Shown piece after piece: positions 7,873 through 14,682 of a DNA stretch of 29,046 nucleotides. Within the stretch, counting starts at the first letter, position 1. The number at the start of each line of letters is the position of its first letter. This stretch comes from an uncultured Carnobacterium sp. (lineage in GTDB: Bacteria; Bacillota; Bacilli; Lactobacillales; Aerococcaceae). Made by a program: the position numbers and the translations under genes. The notes beneath the pieces were generated by a model. It was not told the DNA's origin. It did no database searches and worked only from the letters and a program-made list of their open reading frames with translations. The DNA lies in assembly GCA_937976325.1 (NCBI GenBank), contig CALJSD010000079.1:1-29046 (forward strand). The letters are read 5' to 3'.

Positions 7873-8560
7873 TGTGTAATTTCTCCATTTGTTTCAAAAT
7901 AAATTGTAATGAGCGGTCTAAATGCTCGTGTGTAATGAGTGTAATTTGTTCCACATCGTTATTGAGCATCCCGCGATAGATGAGTCTATGTTCCTCGAGC
8001 GCTTTTGTACGGCGTTCTGATGAACGAATTGATAAGTCGCGGAAGTAGATCACGTATGTACGCAACTCAAATACGATTTCTCTAAGTCGTGTCATTTGGC
8101 ATTTTTCGTAGATGAAATCATTGAAGGTCGTGAAGTTCGCAAGCACTTCGTCGACTCTGTCTTCGTTGTTGAGACGTTCGCATTCTTCGAGGATGCCGTT
8201 CAACTCTTGAAAGTCTTCTTTCGTCATAAGTTTCATCGCATTGATGGTTGCCAATGTGTCGAGTGATTTTCTAATTTCGTAGATTTCATGCGCGTCTTTA
8301 ATCGAAATTCCTTTTACGATGACGCCAATCTTAGGAATATGCTCTACTAGGTGCTCTTTTGTTAATTCATTGAGAGCGTAGCGAATGGGTGTACGGCTGA
8401 TGTTTAACTCAGTCGAGAATTCTTTTTCGTTAATACGGGTACCTGCAGGGATTTCTCCTAAGATAATCGTTTTACGAAATGCTTCGTAGAGCGAAATTTT
8501 AAGAGGTTTGTTTTGGGTAATATCTAAATTTTTCTTTACCGCTTGGATAATCGCTGACAT
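7865..8560 (-). CDS. citO: GntR-family transcriptional regulator of citrate genes (CitO-like)
   Basis: This 231-residue protein has an N-terminal winged helix-turn-helix of GntR type: LYEAFRKTIILGEIPAGTRINE, then LNISRTPIRYALNEL, at about residues 24-66. A C-terminal all-helical FCD-type ligand domain starts near residue 88 (KDAHEIYEIRKSLDTLATI). In Enterococcus faecalis the citrate regulator CitO belongs to this family and activates the operon in response to citrate. The position here, between citG and the citrate carrier, strongly suggests the same job. The ATG has AGGAGG at about 8567-8572. A terminator separates it from citM, so it probably has its own promoter in 8575-8625. The symbol is by analogy. 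Confidence 0.85.
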   Translation of the reverse strand: MSAIIQAVKKNLDITQNKPLKISLYEAFRKTIILGEIPAGTRINEKEFSTELNISRTPIRYALNELTKEHLVEHIPKIGVIVKGISIKDAHEIYEIRKSLDTLATINAMKLMTKEDFQELNGILEECERLNNEDRVDEVLANFTTFNDFIYEKCQMTRLREIVFELRTYVIYFRDLSIRSSERRTKALEEHRLIYRGMLNNDVEQITLITHEHLDRSLQFILKQMEKLHID

Positions 8561-8584
8561 AGTAGCCTCCTGGAAATTATTGTA

Positions 8585-8612
8585 AACATTAGAGATAGTA
8601 TAAACGATAAGG
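8585..8612 (-). promoter_or_regulatory. Possible promoter of the citO-like regulator and citG
   Basis: Between the citM terminator and the regulator start, the minus strand reads GTTTATACTATC, with a TATACT -10 candidate at about 8596-8601. AT-rich sequence (TTTACAATAATTTCC) lies between it and the AGGAGG. The -35 is weak, so the assignment is tentative. Confidence 0.35.
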
Positions 8613-8624
8613 CGTTAAAATGCA

Positions 8625-8666
8625 CAAAAAAAGACTTGTTAGGCTAGGCCTAAACAAGTCTTTTTC
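8625..8666 (-). terminator. Terminator of citM
   Basis: AAAAAGACTTGTT and AACAAGTCTTTTT form a long stem capped by AGGCTAGGCCT. T-runs flank it on both strands, so it could act in either direction. It lies 19 bases after the citM stop (minus strand) and separates citM from the regulator gene. Confidence 0.9.
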
Positions 8667-8684
8667 ACAAATTCAATTGTTTGA

Positions 8685-10070
8685 TTATTGTGGTAAGTAT
8701 AATGGCATGTGACCCATTAATACGATTGTTACAACGAAGATTACGAAGATAACAGCTGCGTATTTAGCTGATTCTTTTTGCCATTCACCCATGTCTAATC
8801 CTGTTAGACGTAATAGTAAGTAGATGAACGCTACTAATGGGCTTAATAAGTGGAATGCTTGACCCATTAATGAAGCTAATGCCATTTGCATATCAGTAAA
8901 TCCGTATTGACGTCCGATTTCAGCGAATGGAATTAATACTCCGTAGTAGAATCCGTCGTTTGTTAAGAAGAATGTACCAGGTACTGAGATAATCGCGATG
9001 ATTAATGACCAGAATCCTGCTAATTGTTGAGGGATAACTTGAACGATACTTTGTGTTAGAGCTGTTGCCATTCCAGTTCCTTGGAATAATCCCATGAATA
9101 CTCCGGCACCGAATACTAGTAATACTACTTGTACAGCATCCCCAGCGTTGTCCCCAATACGTTTAGATTGAGCTTTTAAGTCTGGGTAGTTGATCATTAA
9201 GGCTAAACCTGTACCAACTAAGAATAATACAACTGGTTTAACTTCGATTGCATCGATGAATGAACCAGCAACTAACCAACCGATTAATACGATTGTTAAG
9301 ATAGCGTTGATTACGAAGTTTTGTGGACGACGTTTTTCTAATACTTCAGGATCAGAAATTGTAGTCAATTCGTTTAATTCTTCTTCAGATAATTCTTGGA
9401 TACCTAAACGAGCACGTTCTTTTTTACCCATTGAGCGAGCAACAACGAAGATTACGTAAAGTACTGAAAGAATCATACCTGGCGCTAAGTAACCTAGGAT
9501 ATCTGCTTCTACACCAAGAACTGACATCGCACGAGCAGTAGGTCCGCCCCATGGTAATAAGTTCATGATAGTGTTTTGTAAGATAACAAGAACCCCTAAG
9601 TTCATTAATTTCATGTCTAATTTTTTGTAAATTGGCACGAAAGCTGAGCAGCAGATTAATGTAGTTGTTGTTCCGTCACCGTTTAATGATACGGCAGCAG
9701 CTACGATAGCAGTAGCCATCAATACTTTCATTGGATCGCCTTTAGCGAAGCGGATCATTTTGTTAGTGATTGGATCGAATAATCCAGCGTCTAACATTGT
9801 AGAGAAGTAAAGGATTGCGAATAGAAGCATAACCCCTGTTTCAGCAGTTCCTTTCATCGCTGTTAATTTATCTTTTGAGTTATTCCCGAATAACCCTTGG
9901 CGAATTAATGTACCGATGTTAGCGTCTTGGACTTGACCTGTAGCAACTAAAATAATTGCGAAAACTAATGGAATTAATACTAAAGCTGTAAATGGTGACA
10001 TTTTTTTCTTCATGATAACGTACATGAAAATTGCCATCATAATATAAGCTGCAATTGTGATAACCATCAT
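8685..10070 (-). CDS. citM: Citrate carrier, CitMHS family (metal-citrate:H+ symporter type)
   Basis: This 461-residue, highly hydrophobic protein has about 11-12 membrane segments beginning at residue 3. It shows features of the CitMHS family: 'GVMLLFAILYFSTMLDAGLFDP', 'SLNGDGTTTTLICCSAFVPI', and 'TIMNLLPWGGPTARAMSVLG' in the first half, and 'VPGTFFLTNDGFYYGVLIP' in the second. Members import citrate complexed to a divalent metal, driven by protons. It faces the oad/cit operon across a 334-bp divergent region. GGAAG lies just before the ATGATG start, so the first or second ATG could be used. Its minus-strand placement with the regulator and citG differs from E. faecalis, where citM lies at the end of the main operon. 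Confidence 0.9.
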   Translation of the reverse strand: MMVITIAAYIMMAIFMYVIMKKKMSPFTALVLIPLVFAIILVATGQVQDANIGTLIRQGLFGNNSKDKLTAMKGTAETGVMLLFAILYFSTMLDAGLFDPITNKMIRFAKGDPMKVLMATAIVAAAVSLNGDGTTTTLICCSAFVPIYKKLDMKLMNLGVLVILQNTIMNLLPWGGPTARAMSVLGVEADILGYLAPGMILSVLYVIFVVARSMGKKERARLGIQELSEEELNELTTISDPEVLEKRRPQNFVINAILTIVLIGWLVAGSFIDAIEVKPVVLFLVGTGLALMINYPDLKAQSKRIGDNAGDAVQVVLLVFGAGVFMGLFQGTGMATALTQSIVQVIPQQLAGFWSLIIAIISVPGTFFLTNDGFYYGVLIPFAEIGRQYGFTDMQMALASLMGQAFHLLSPLVAFIYLLLRLTGLDMGEWQKESAKYAAVIFVIFVVTIVLMGHMPLYLPQ

Positions 10071-10404
10071 ATCTTCCTTTCTTTGTTAAAAAAATTTGTT
10101 TTTTTATAGTTGGAGAATCCTTCAGTCGCTAAAACCTGAAAGGGAGCTCCACGAACCCATTTTTGTAAAAATGAATTCGTTTACTTATAGCGATATCTTA
10201 AACAATATTTAATAAAAAAGATAGTGATTTCATATCGAAAAACAATAAAAGAACAGTTTGATGTGACAAATTGAGCATAACATTTATATCCTATTTATAA
10301 TAAAACACCAAAAGAACAGGGGAAAACCCTGTTTCTAGTTTAGGTATGACGCTGTTTTCTGTATAATAATTGCATGTAGATTATGTTGGGAAGGGAGTGA
10401 AGGA
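10071..10404. promoter_or_regulatory. Divergent citM / oad-cit control region
   Basis: This 334-bp AT-rich stretch has no gene. A TATAAT at 10362-10367 lies 37 bases before the first oad-operon gene and is the best -10 for that operon; the -35 (around TTAGGT with a 16-base spacer) is weak, which would fit an activator-dependent promoter. A short hairpin AACAGGG-GAAAA-CCCTGTT (10314-10332) sits just upstream. The citM leader hairpins lie at the other end. No convincing catabolite-response (cre) sequence was found by eye. The binding site of the GntR regulator is expected here but I cannot point to it with confidence. Confidence 0.6.
10112..10150. promoter_or_regulatory. Hairpin in the citM 5' leader
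   Basis: GGAG (10112-10115) pairs with CTCC (10147-10150), and CCTTCAG (10119-10125) pairs with CTGAAAGG (10136-10143, one bulged A). A symmetric 3x3 internal loop separates the two helices. It lies 41 bases upstream of the citM start in the sense of its transcript. A second symmetric site, CATTTTT-GT-AAAAATG, follows at 10158-10173. It could act in mRNA stability, attenuation or regulator binding; none of these is shown. Confidence 0.45.
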
Positions 10405-10728
10405 ATGGGAATTCTCCAACGATTATTTGGCAAGAAGAACTCTGAAGCAACGGAACACGCATCGACAAAGTCTGCACAACCAGAATCTGAATGGGAAAAA
10501 TTAGAAGCTTTTGTACCGGTAGAAGCAGAAGAAGCTAAGCACGTCTCAATCATTGCAGCTGCGATTGCGGCCTCAGATTATCCAGAAAGCCAATTTGTGG
10601 TTAAACGCGTCCTTAAACGCAACCCAGAAACCAAGATTATCTCGGTTATTGCCTCAGCGATTGCTGCAGGTGAATCAAGTGACAGTCAATGGGCTGTTAA
10701 AGAAATCTACCAAAAACGCAAATCATAA
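10405..10728 (+). CDS. oadH: OadG/OadH-like accessory subunit of oxaloacetate decarboxylase, with tandem repeat
   Basis: This 107-residue soluble protein is the first gene of the oad-cit operon, preceded by GGGAAGGGAG. The N-terminal 45 residues are polar. The rest is a gap-free duplication with a 32-residue period: residues 47-72 (VSIIAAAIAASDYPESQFVV...) and 79-104 (ISVIASAIAAGESSDSQWAV...), with 11 of 26 aligned positions identical. The unit 'hhshIAAAIAA...SQFVVKR' resembles the C-terminal tail of OadG and the delta/epsilon subunits of biotin-dependent Na+ decarboxylases, which hold the complex together. The position matches oadH of the E. faecalis operon, hence the tentative symbol. It probably bridges OadA, the biotin carrier and OadB. 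Confidence 0.6.
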   Translation: MGILQRLFGKKNSEATEHASTKSAQPESEWEKLEAFVPVEAEEAKHVSIIAAAIAASDYPESQFVVKRVLKRNPETKIISVIASAIAAGESSDSQWAVKEIYQKRKS

Positions 10729-10753
10729 TTTATTTTAGGAGGAATGTTACGAT

Positions 10754-11140
10754 ATGTTACGTAAATTCAAAATCAAAGTAGACGGTCAAGAGTACCAAGT
10801 AGAAATGGAAGAAATCGGAGCAGTTGCGACACCCGCTCCTGTAGCACCAGTTGCAGCTCCAGCGGCACCTGCTGCACCAGCAGTAGAAGCAGCGCCAGCA
10901 GCTCCTGTAGCAGCAACACCAGCTGGCGCAGACGCAATGCCATCTCCAATGCCTGGTAACATCTTACGTATTTTAGTAAACGTAGGGGACACAGTTACTG
11001 AAAACCAACCATTAATGATTTTAGAAGCAATGAAAATGGAAAACGAAATCGTTGCAGCTAAAGCAGGGGTTGTAGCAGGAATTCACGTTAAAGAAGGTCA
11101 AGTGGTTAACCCAGGAGACGCTTTAATCACAATCAACTAA
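10754..11140 (+). CDS. oadD: Biotin carrier subunit of oxaloacetate decarboxylase
   Basis: This 128-residue protein has a basic N-terminal strand (MLRKFKIKVDGQEYQVEMEE), an Ala/Pro-rich linker at about 24-60, and a biotinyl domain ending the protein. The biotinylation motif EAMKMENE is at residues 91-98, with the acceptor lysine K94. It accepts CO2 from the OadA carboxyltransferase and delivers it to OadB. In enterobacterial OadA this domain is fused to the C-terminus. Here it is a separate gene, as in the E. faecalis system (OadD) and the glutaconyl-CoA decarboxylase GcdC. A GGAGG site lies about 10 bases before the ATG. No biotin ligase gene is in the window. Confidence 0.92.
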   Translation: MLRKFKIKVDGQEYQVEMEEIGAVATPAPVAPVAAPAAPAAPAVEAAPAAPVAATPAGADAMPSPMPGNILRILVNVGDTVTENQPLMILEAMKMENEIVAAKAGVVAGIHVKEGQVVNPGDALITIN

Positions 11141-11167
11141 TTTTAATAACATTCAAGGAGTGAAACA

Positions 11168-12289
11168 GTGGAAACATTAGTTCAAAATCTAACGTCATTT
11201 ACTTTGGGCCAAGGTATCATGATGGCTATCGGTGCCCTATTAATGTACTTAGGGATTAAAAAAGAGTACGAACCAACATTATTAGTACCAATGGGATTAG
11301 GTACAATCTTAGTAAACTTCCCTGGAACTGGGGTTCTAGACCAAATCGTAGGTGGACAACAACAACATGGGGTCCTACAAATCTTATTCGAAATCGGTAT
11401 CGAAACTGAATTATTCCCATTATTAATCTTCATCGGTATCGGTGCGATGATCGACTTCGGTCCATTATTACAAAACCCATTCATGTTATTATTCGGTGCG
11501 GCAGCTCAATTCGGTATTTTCTTCGTAGTCGTTGTAGCTGTATTATTCGGATTTGACATTCGTGAAGCAGCTTCAATCGGTATCATCGGTGCGGCTGACG
11601 GTCCTACATCAATCTTCGTTGCGAACCAATTAGCACCTCAATTACTTGGAGCGATTACGGTTGCGGCCTACTCATACATGGCTCTTGTTCCGATTATCCA
11701 ACCAATCGCTATCAAGATGGTTACAACAAAAGCAGAACGTCGTATTCGTATGACATACCACGCTTCAGGCGTATCTAAATTAACTAAAATCTTGTTCCCA
11801 ATCATTATCACAATTGTGGCAGGTTTCATTGCTCCAATTTCATTACCACTTGTTGGTTTCTTAATGTTTGGTAACTTATTACGTGAATGTGGCGTTTTAG
11901 ATAACTTATCTCAAGCGGCTCAAAACGAATTAGTAAACATTGTTTCTATTCTATTAGGGATTACAATCTCAGTTAAAATGCAAGCTGAATTATTCTTAAA
12001 TGTTCAAACATTAATGATCATCTTGTTCGGTTTAGTAGCCTTCATCATGGACTCAATCGGTGGTGTTGTGTTTGCTAAGATCTTGAACTTATTCCGTAAA
12101 AACAAGATCAACCCAATGATTGGAGCTGCAGGTATCTCTGCATTCCCAATGTCAAGTCGTGTTATCCAAAAAATGGCGACAGACGAAGATCCTCAAAACT
12201 TCATCTTAATGTACGCTGTTGGAGCTAACGTTTCTGGACAAATCGCTTCAGTTATTGCTGGTGGATTATTATTATCATTCTTCATGTAA
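11168..12289 (+). CDS. oadB: Oxaloacetate decarboxylase beta subunit, Na+ pump
   Basis: This 373-residue integral membrane protein starts at GTG, with AAGGAG at 11155-11160. The motif GAADGPTSIF (141-150) contains the conserved aspartate (D144, matching D203 of the Klebsiella protein) needed for Na+ transport. Near the C-terminus, GANVSGQIASVIAGG supplies the conserved Asn, Gly and Ser residues. It decarboxylates carboxybiotin and exports Na+, so citrate use contributes to energy. The length is typical of OadB/GcdB/MmdB. It is followed by the 45-codon OadG-like gene and then citC in the same operon. Confidence 0.96.
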   Translation: METLVQNLTSFTLGQGIMMAIGALLMYLGIKKEYEPTLLVPMGLGTILVNFPGTGVLDQIVGGQQQHGVLQILFEIGIETELFPLLIFIGIGAMIDFGPLLQNPFMLLFGAAAQFGIFFVVVVAVLFGFDIREAASIGIIGAADGPTSIFVANQLAPQLLGAITVAAYSYMALVPIIQPIAIKMVTTKAERRIRMTYHASGVSKLTKILFPIIITIVAGFIAPISLPLVGFLMFGNLLRECGVLDNLSQAAQNELVNIVSILLGITISVKMQAELFLNVQTLMIILFGLVAFIMDSIGGVVFAKILNLFRKNKINPMIGAAGISAFPMSSRVIQKMATDEDPQNFILMYAVGANVSGQIASVIAGGLLLSFFM

Positions 12290-12316
12290 TAATATAGAAG
12301 GAAAAGGAGGAAAACG

Positions 12317-12454
12317 ATGAATATTAATGCAGAACATTTAACACAAGCTTTCGAATTAATGGCTTTAGGGATGGGTGGAGTTTTCCTAGTATTAGGAATT
12401 CTATATGCCGTTTCTGCTATTTTATTAAAAGCATTCCCGCCAGGTAAGGAGTAA
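12317..12454 (+). CDS. Small OadG-like membrane subunit, 45 residues
   Basis: A short gene lies between oadB and citC: ATG at 12317 after AAGGAGG (12304-12310), TAA at 12452-12454, 5 bases before citC. The product begins MNINAEHLTQAFELMALGMG and continues VFLVLGILYAVSAILLKAF, ending PPGKE. A single membrane helix spans about residues 13-38. The 'lmxLGMGxVFlxLxLL' pattern is that of the N-terminal helix of OadG, the gamma subunit that ties OadA to OadB. The long polar linker and C-terminal tail of OadG are missing here, but tail-like sequence is found in the first gene of the operon. The gamma function may thus be split over two genes. It is easily missed in annotation because of its size. Confidence 0.7.
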   Translation: MNINAEHLTQAFELMALGMGGVFLVLGILYAVSAILLKAFPPGKE

Positions 12455-12459
12455 GATTC

Positions 12460-13470
12460 ATGGAAAATTTCATTCTCAAACGTTTATGGCTCGACCGCGA
12501 TAAAAAAGCACGCCAAGATTGGGAATGGTTAATGGATCAAGCTAACCTTGGCAAAACAGAGAAGGTTGATTACACGATTGCGATTTACCATACTTCTGGT
12601 GAACCCGCAGCAACCGGATCTCTAGACCGCAACATTTTAAAATGTTTAGTGGTTTGTAAAAAGTATCAATCAGAAAATCTGTTAACGCATCTCGTGATGG
12701 CTCTCTTAGATGAATTAAGAGAACGTTCTTATACAAATAGTTTTGTCTACACAAAACCAAAGAACATTGTCTTCTTTAAATCTTTGGGGTATCGCGTGGT
12801 TGCCGAGACAGAAAACCTTGCCTTTTTAGAACAAGGCATTCCGTCCTTTAGTGATTACTTAAAATTACTCAAAGAACATTTCGTAGAAGGAGATAGCAAT
12901 AGTGCAATCGTCATGAATGCGAATCCTTTTACATTGGGACATCAGTATTTGGTAGAAACGGCTGCGAGCCAGTCGAGTCACCTCTACGTGTTCGTTGTTT
13001 CAGAGGACCGTTCGTTCTTTAATACGAATGACCGTATGGAAATGGTGAAACGAGGCGTGAGCCATCTGCCAAACGTCACGGTGCTTCCAACGAGAGACTA
13101 CATGGTCTCAAGTGCGACTTTCCCATCCTACTTCTTGAAAGAGAAGGCGGATTTGGAAGTGGCAAAAGTTCAAGCAACATTGGATGCAACACTCTTCTTA
13201 GAAAACATTGTTCCAACGTTACAATTGACCAAACGCTATGTTGGTCAAGAACCACTCTCCCCAGTAACCTCCGTTTATAATGACGCGCTAAGAGCTGCTT
13301 TTGGGAGCGACTTAGAGTTAGTGATTATAGATAGACTTTCTGCAGGGGATGAAGTGGTGAGTGCGACGCGGGTGCGCGCTGCCATTCAAGATAAAAACGT
13401 AGACGAGTTACAACAGCTCGTTCCAGCAACTACGTATCATTATTTAGAAGAAAAACATTTCATTGGATAA
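12460..13470 (+). CDS. citC: [Citrate (pro-3S)-lyase] ligase
   Basis: This 336-residue protein has two parts. Residues 1-125 are a GNAT-like N-terminal domain. Residues 145-336 are a nucleotidyltransferase domain with VMNANPFTLGHQYLVE (151-166) as its HxGH-type motif. The late motif 'VVSATRVRAAI' corresponds to the (I/V)S(S/A)TxVR signature. It acetylates the thiol of the CitD prosthetic group using ATP and acetate, switching citrate lyase on. The length is standard. It begins 5 bases after the OadG-like gene and is followed by citD. Confidence 0.95.
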   Translation: MENFILKRLWLDRDKKARQDWEWLMDQANLGKTEKVDYTIAIYHTSGEPAATGSLDRNILKCLVVCKKYQSENLLTHLVMALLDELRERSYTNSFVYTKPKNIVFFKSLGYRVVAETENLAFLEQGIPSFSDYLKLLKEHFVEGDSNSAIVMNANPFTLGHQYLVETAASQSSHLYVFVVSEDRSFFNTNDRMEMVKRGVSHLPNVTVLPTRDYMVSSATFPSYFLKEKADLEVAKVQATLDATLFLENIVPTLQLTKRYVGQEPLSPVTSVYNDALRAAFGSDLELVIIDRLSAGDEVVSATRVRAAIQDKNVDELQQLVPATTYHYLEEKHFIG

Positions 13471-13497
13471 AATCCAAAAGAAAAGGTGGAAACTATA

Positions 13498-13806
13498 ATG
13501 GAAATTAAAAAAAGTGCAGTAGTCGGCACTTTGGAATCAAGTGACATTATGATCACATTAAATCCAAGTACCGCTGGTCGAATCGACATTCAATTAGAAA
13601 GTAGTGTCGAAAAACAATTCGGAAATCAAATCCGTCGTGTCATCGAAGAAACTTTAAAACAATTAGGCGTTACTTCAGCAGAAGTCATCGCAGTTGATAA
13701 AGGTGCTTTAGATTGCACAATTCAAGCTCGTACAGTGACAGTTGTTCACCGTGCAGCAGAAGTTGAAAACTACGACTGGAAGGAGATTGACTCATGGAAC
13801 GCTTAA
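13498..13806 (+). CDS. citD: Citrate lyase acyl carrier protein (gamma subunit)
   Basis: This 102-residue protein starts at ATG 13498, because AAGGTGG at 13484-13490 then serves as the ribosome site. An in-frame GTG at 13486 overlaps that site and is rejected. VGTLESSDIMI near the N-terminus contains the serine to which the phosphoribosyl-dephospho-CoA group is attached. CitD carries acetyl and citryl groups between the CitF and CitE active sites. The gene overlaps citE by 13 bases, suggesting coupled translation and matched subunit amounts. Confidence 0.95.
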   Translation: MEIKKSAVVGTLESSDIMITLNPSTAGRIDIQLESSVEKQFGNQIRRVIEETLKQLGVTSAEVIAVDKGALDCTIQARTVTVVHRAAEVENYDWKEIDSWNA

Positions 13807-14681
13807 GAAGAACAATGATGTTCGTACCTGGTTCAAACGCAGCAATGTTGCGTGATGCTCCACTTTACGGCGCAGACTCAATTATGTTTGACTTAGAAGA
13901 TGCTGTATCTTTAAAAGAAAAAGACTCAGCTCGTGTATTAGTACACTTCGCATTAAAAACTTTTGACTACAGCAATGTAGAAACAGTTGTACGTATCAAC
14001 GGTTTAGATACAACAGGTGCTTTAGATATTGAAGCAGTTGTACTTGCTGGCGTAAACGTTGTTCGTTTACCAAAAACTGAAACAGCTCAAGATATCGTAG
14101 ACGTGGATGAAATCATCACTCGCGTTGAACGTGAAAACAACATCCCAGTAGGTCGCACTAAAATGATGGCTGCGATTGAATCTGCTGAAGGTGTGTTAAA
14201 CGCTCGCGAAATCGCTAAAGCAAGTGACCGTTTAATCGGTATCGCTTTAGGTGCTGAAGACTACGTAACAAACATGAAAACTCGTCGTTACCCTGATGGA
14301 CAAGAGTTATTCTTCGCTCGTAGCATGATCTTACACGCTGCTCGTGCTGCAGGAATCGCTGCTATCGATACTGTTTACTCTAACGTAGACAACATGGATG
14401 GATTCCGTGAAGAAGTAGAACGCATCAAACAATTAGGTTTCGATGGAAAATCTGTTATTAACCCTCGTCAAATTCCTGTGGCTAATGCAGTATATGCACC
14501 AACAGAAAAAGAAATTCAAAACGCTAAAGAAGTTATCTGGGGAATTCGTGAAGCTGAAGCGAAAGGTTCAGGTGTTATCTCAGTTAACGGTAAAATGGTC
14601 GACAAACCAATCGTTGAACGTGCTGAGCGCGTAATCGCATTGGCGAAAGCGGCTGGATTGATTAGCGAGGAGGAAATTTAA
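13794..14681 (+). CDS. citE: Citrate lyase beta subunit (citryl-ACP lyase)
   Basis: This 295-residue TIM-barrel protein starts with RRTMMFVPGSNAAM, and DSIMFDLEDAV (about 29-39) is the family signature. Other conserved parts are VRINGLDT, IGIALGAEDYVTNM and KSVINPRQIP, which supply metal and substrate residues (ExxD-type ligands). It cleaves citryl-ACP into acetyl-ACP and oxaloacetate. The start lies inside citD, with AAGGAGAT just upstream. The end is separated from the citF start by a single base. Confidence 0.97.
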   Translation: MERLRRTMMFVPGSNAAMLRDAPLYGADSIMFDLEDAVSLKEKDSARVLVHFALKTFDYSNVETVVRINGLDTTGALDIEAVVLAGVNVVRLPKTETAQDIVDVDEIITRVERENNIPVGRTKMMAAIESAEGVLNAREIAKASDRLIGIALGAEDYVTNMKTRRYPDGQELFFARSMILHAARAAGIAAIDTVYSNVDNMDGFREEVERIKQLGFDGKSVINPRQIPVANAVYAPTEKEIQNAKEVIWGIREAEAKGSGVISVNGKMVDKPIVERAERVIALAKAAGLISEEEI

Positions 14682-14682
14682 G

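Noticed and set aside
9190..9459. 89-codon plus-strand frame opposite citM
   Set aside because: A shadow of the citM coding region, with no family features and no ribosome site.
10071..10404. Catabolite-response (cre) site in the citrate control region
   Set aside because: No sequence close enough to the cre consensus was seen; AT-rich partial matches were not convincing.
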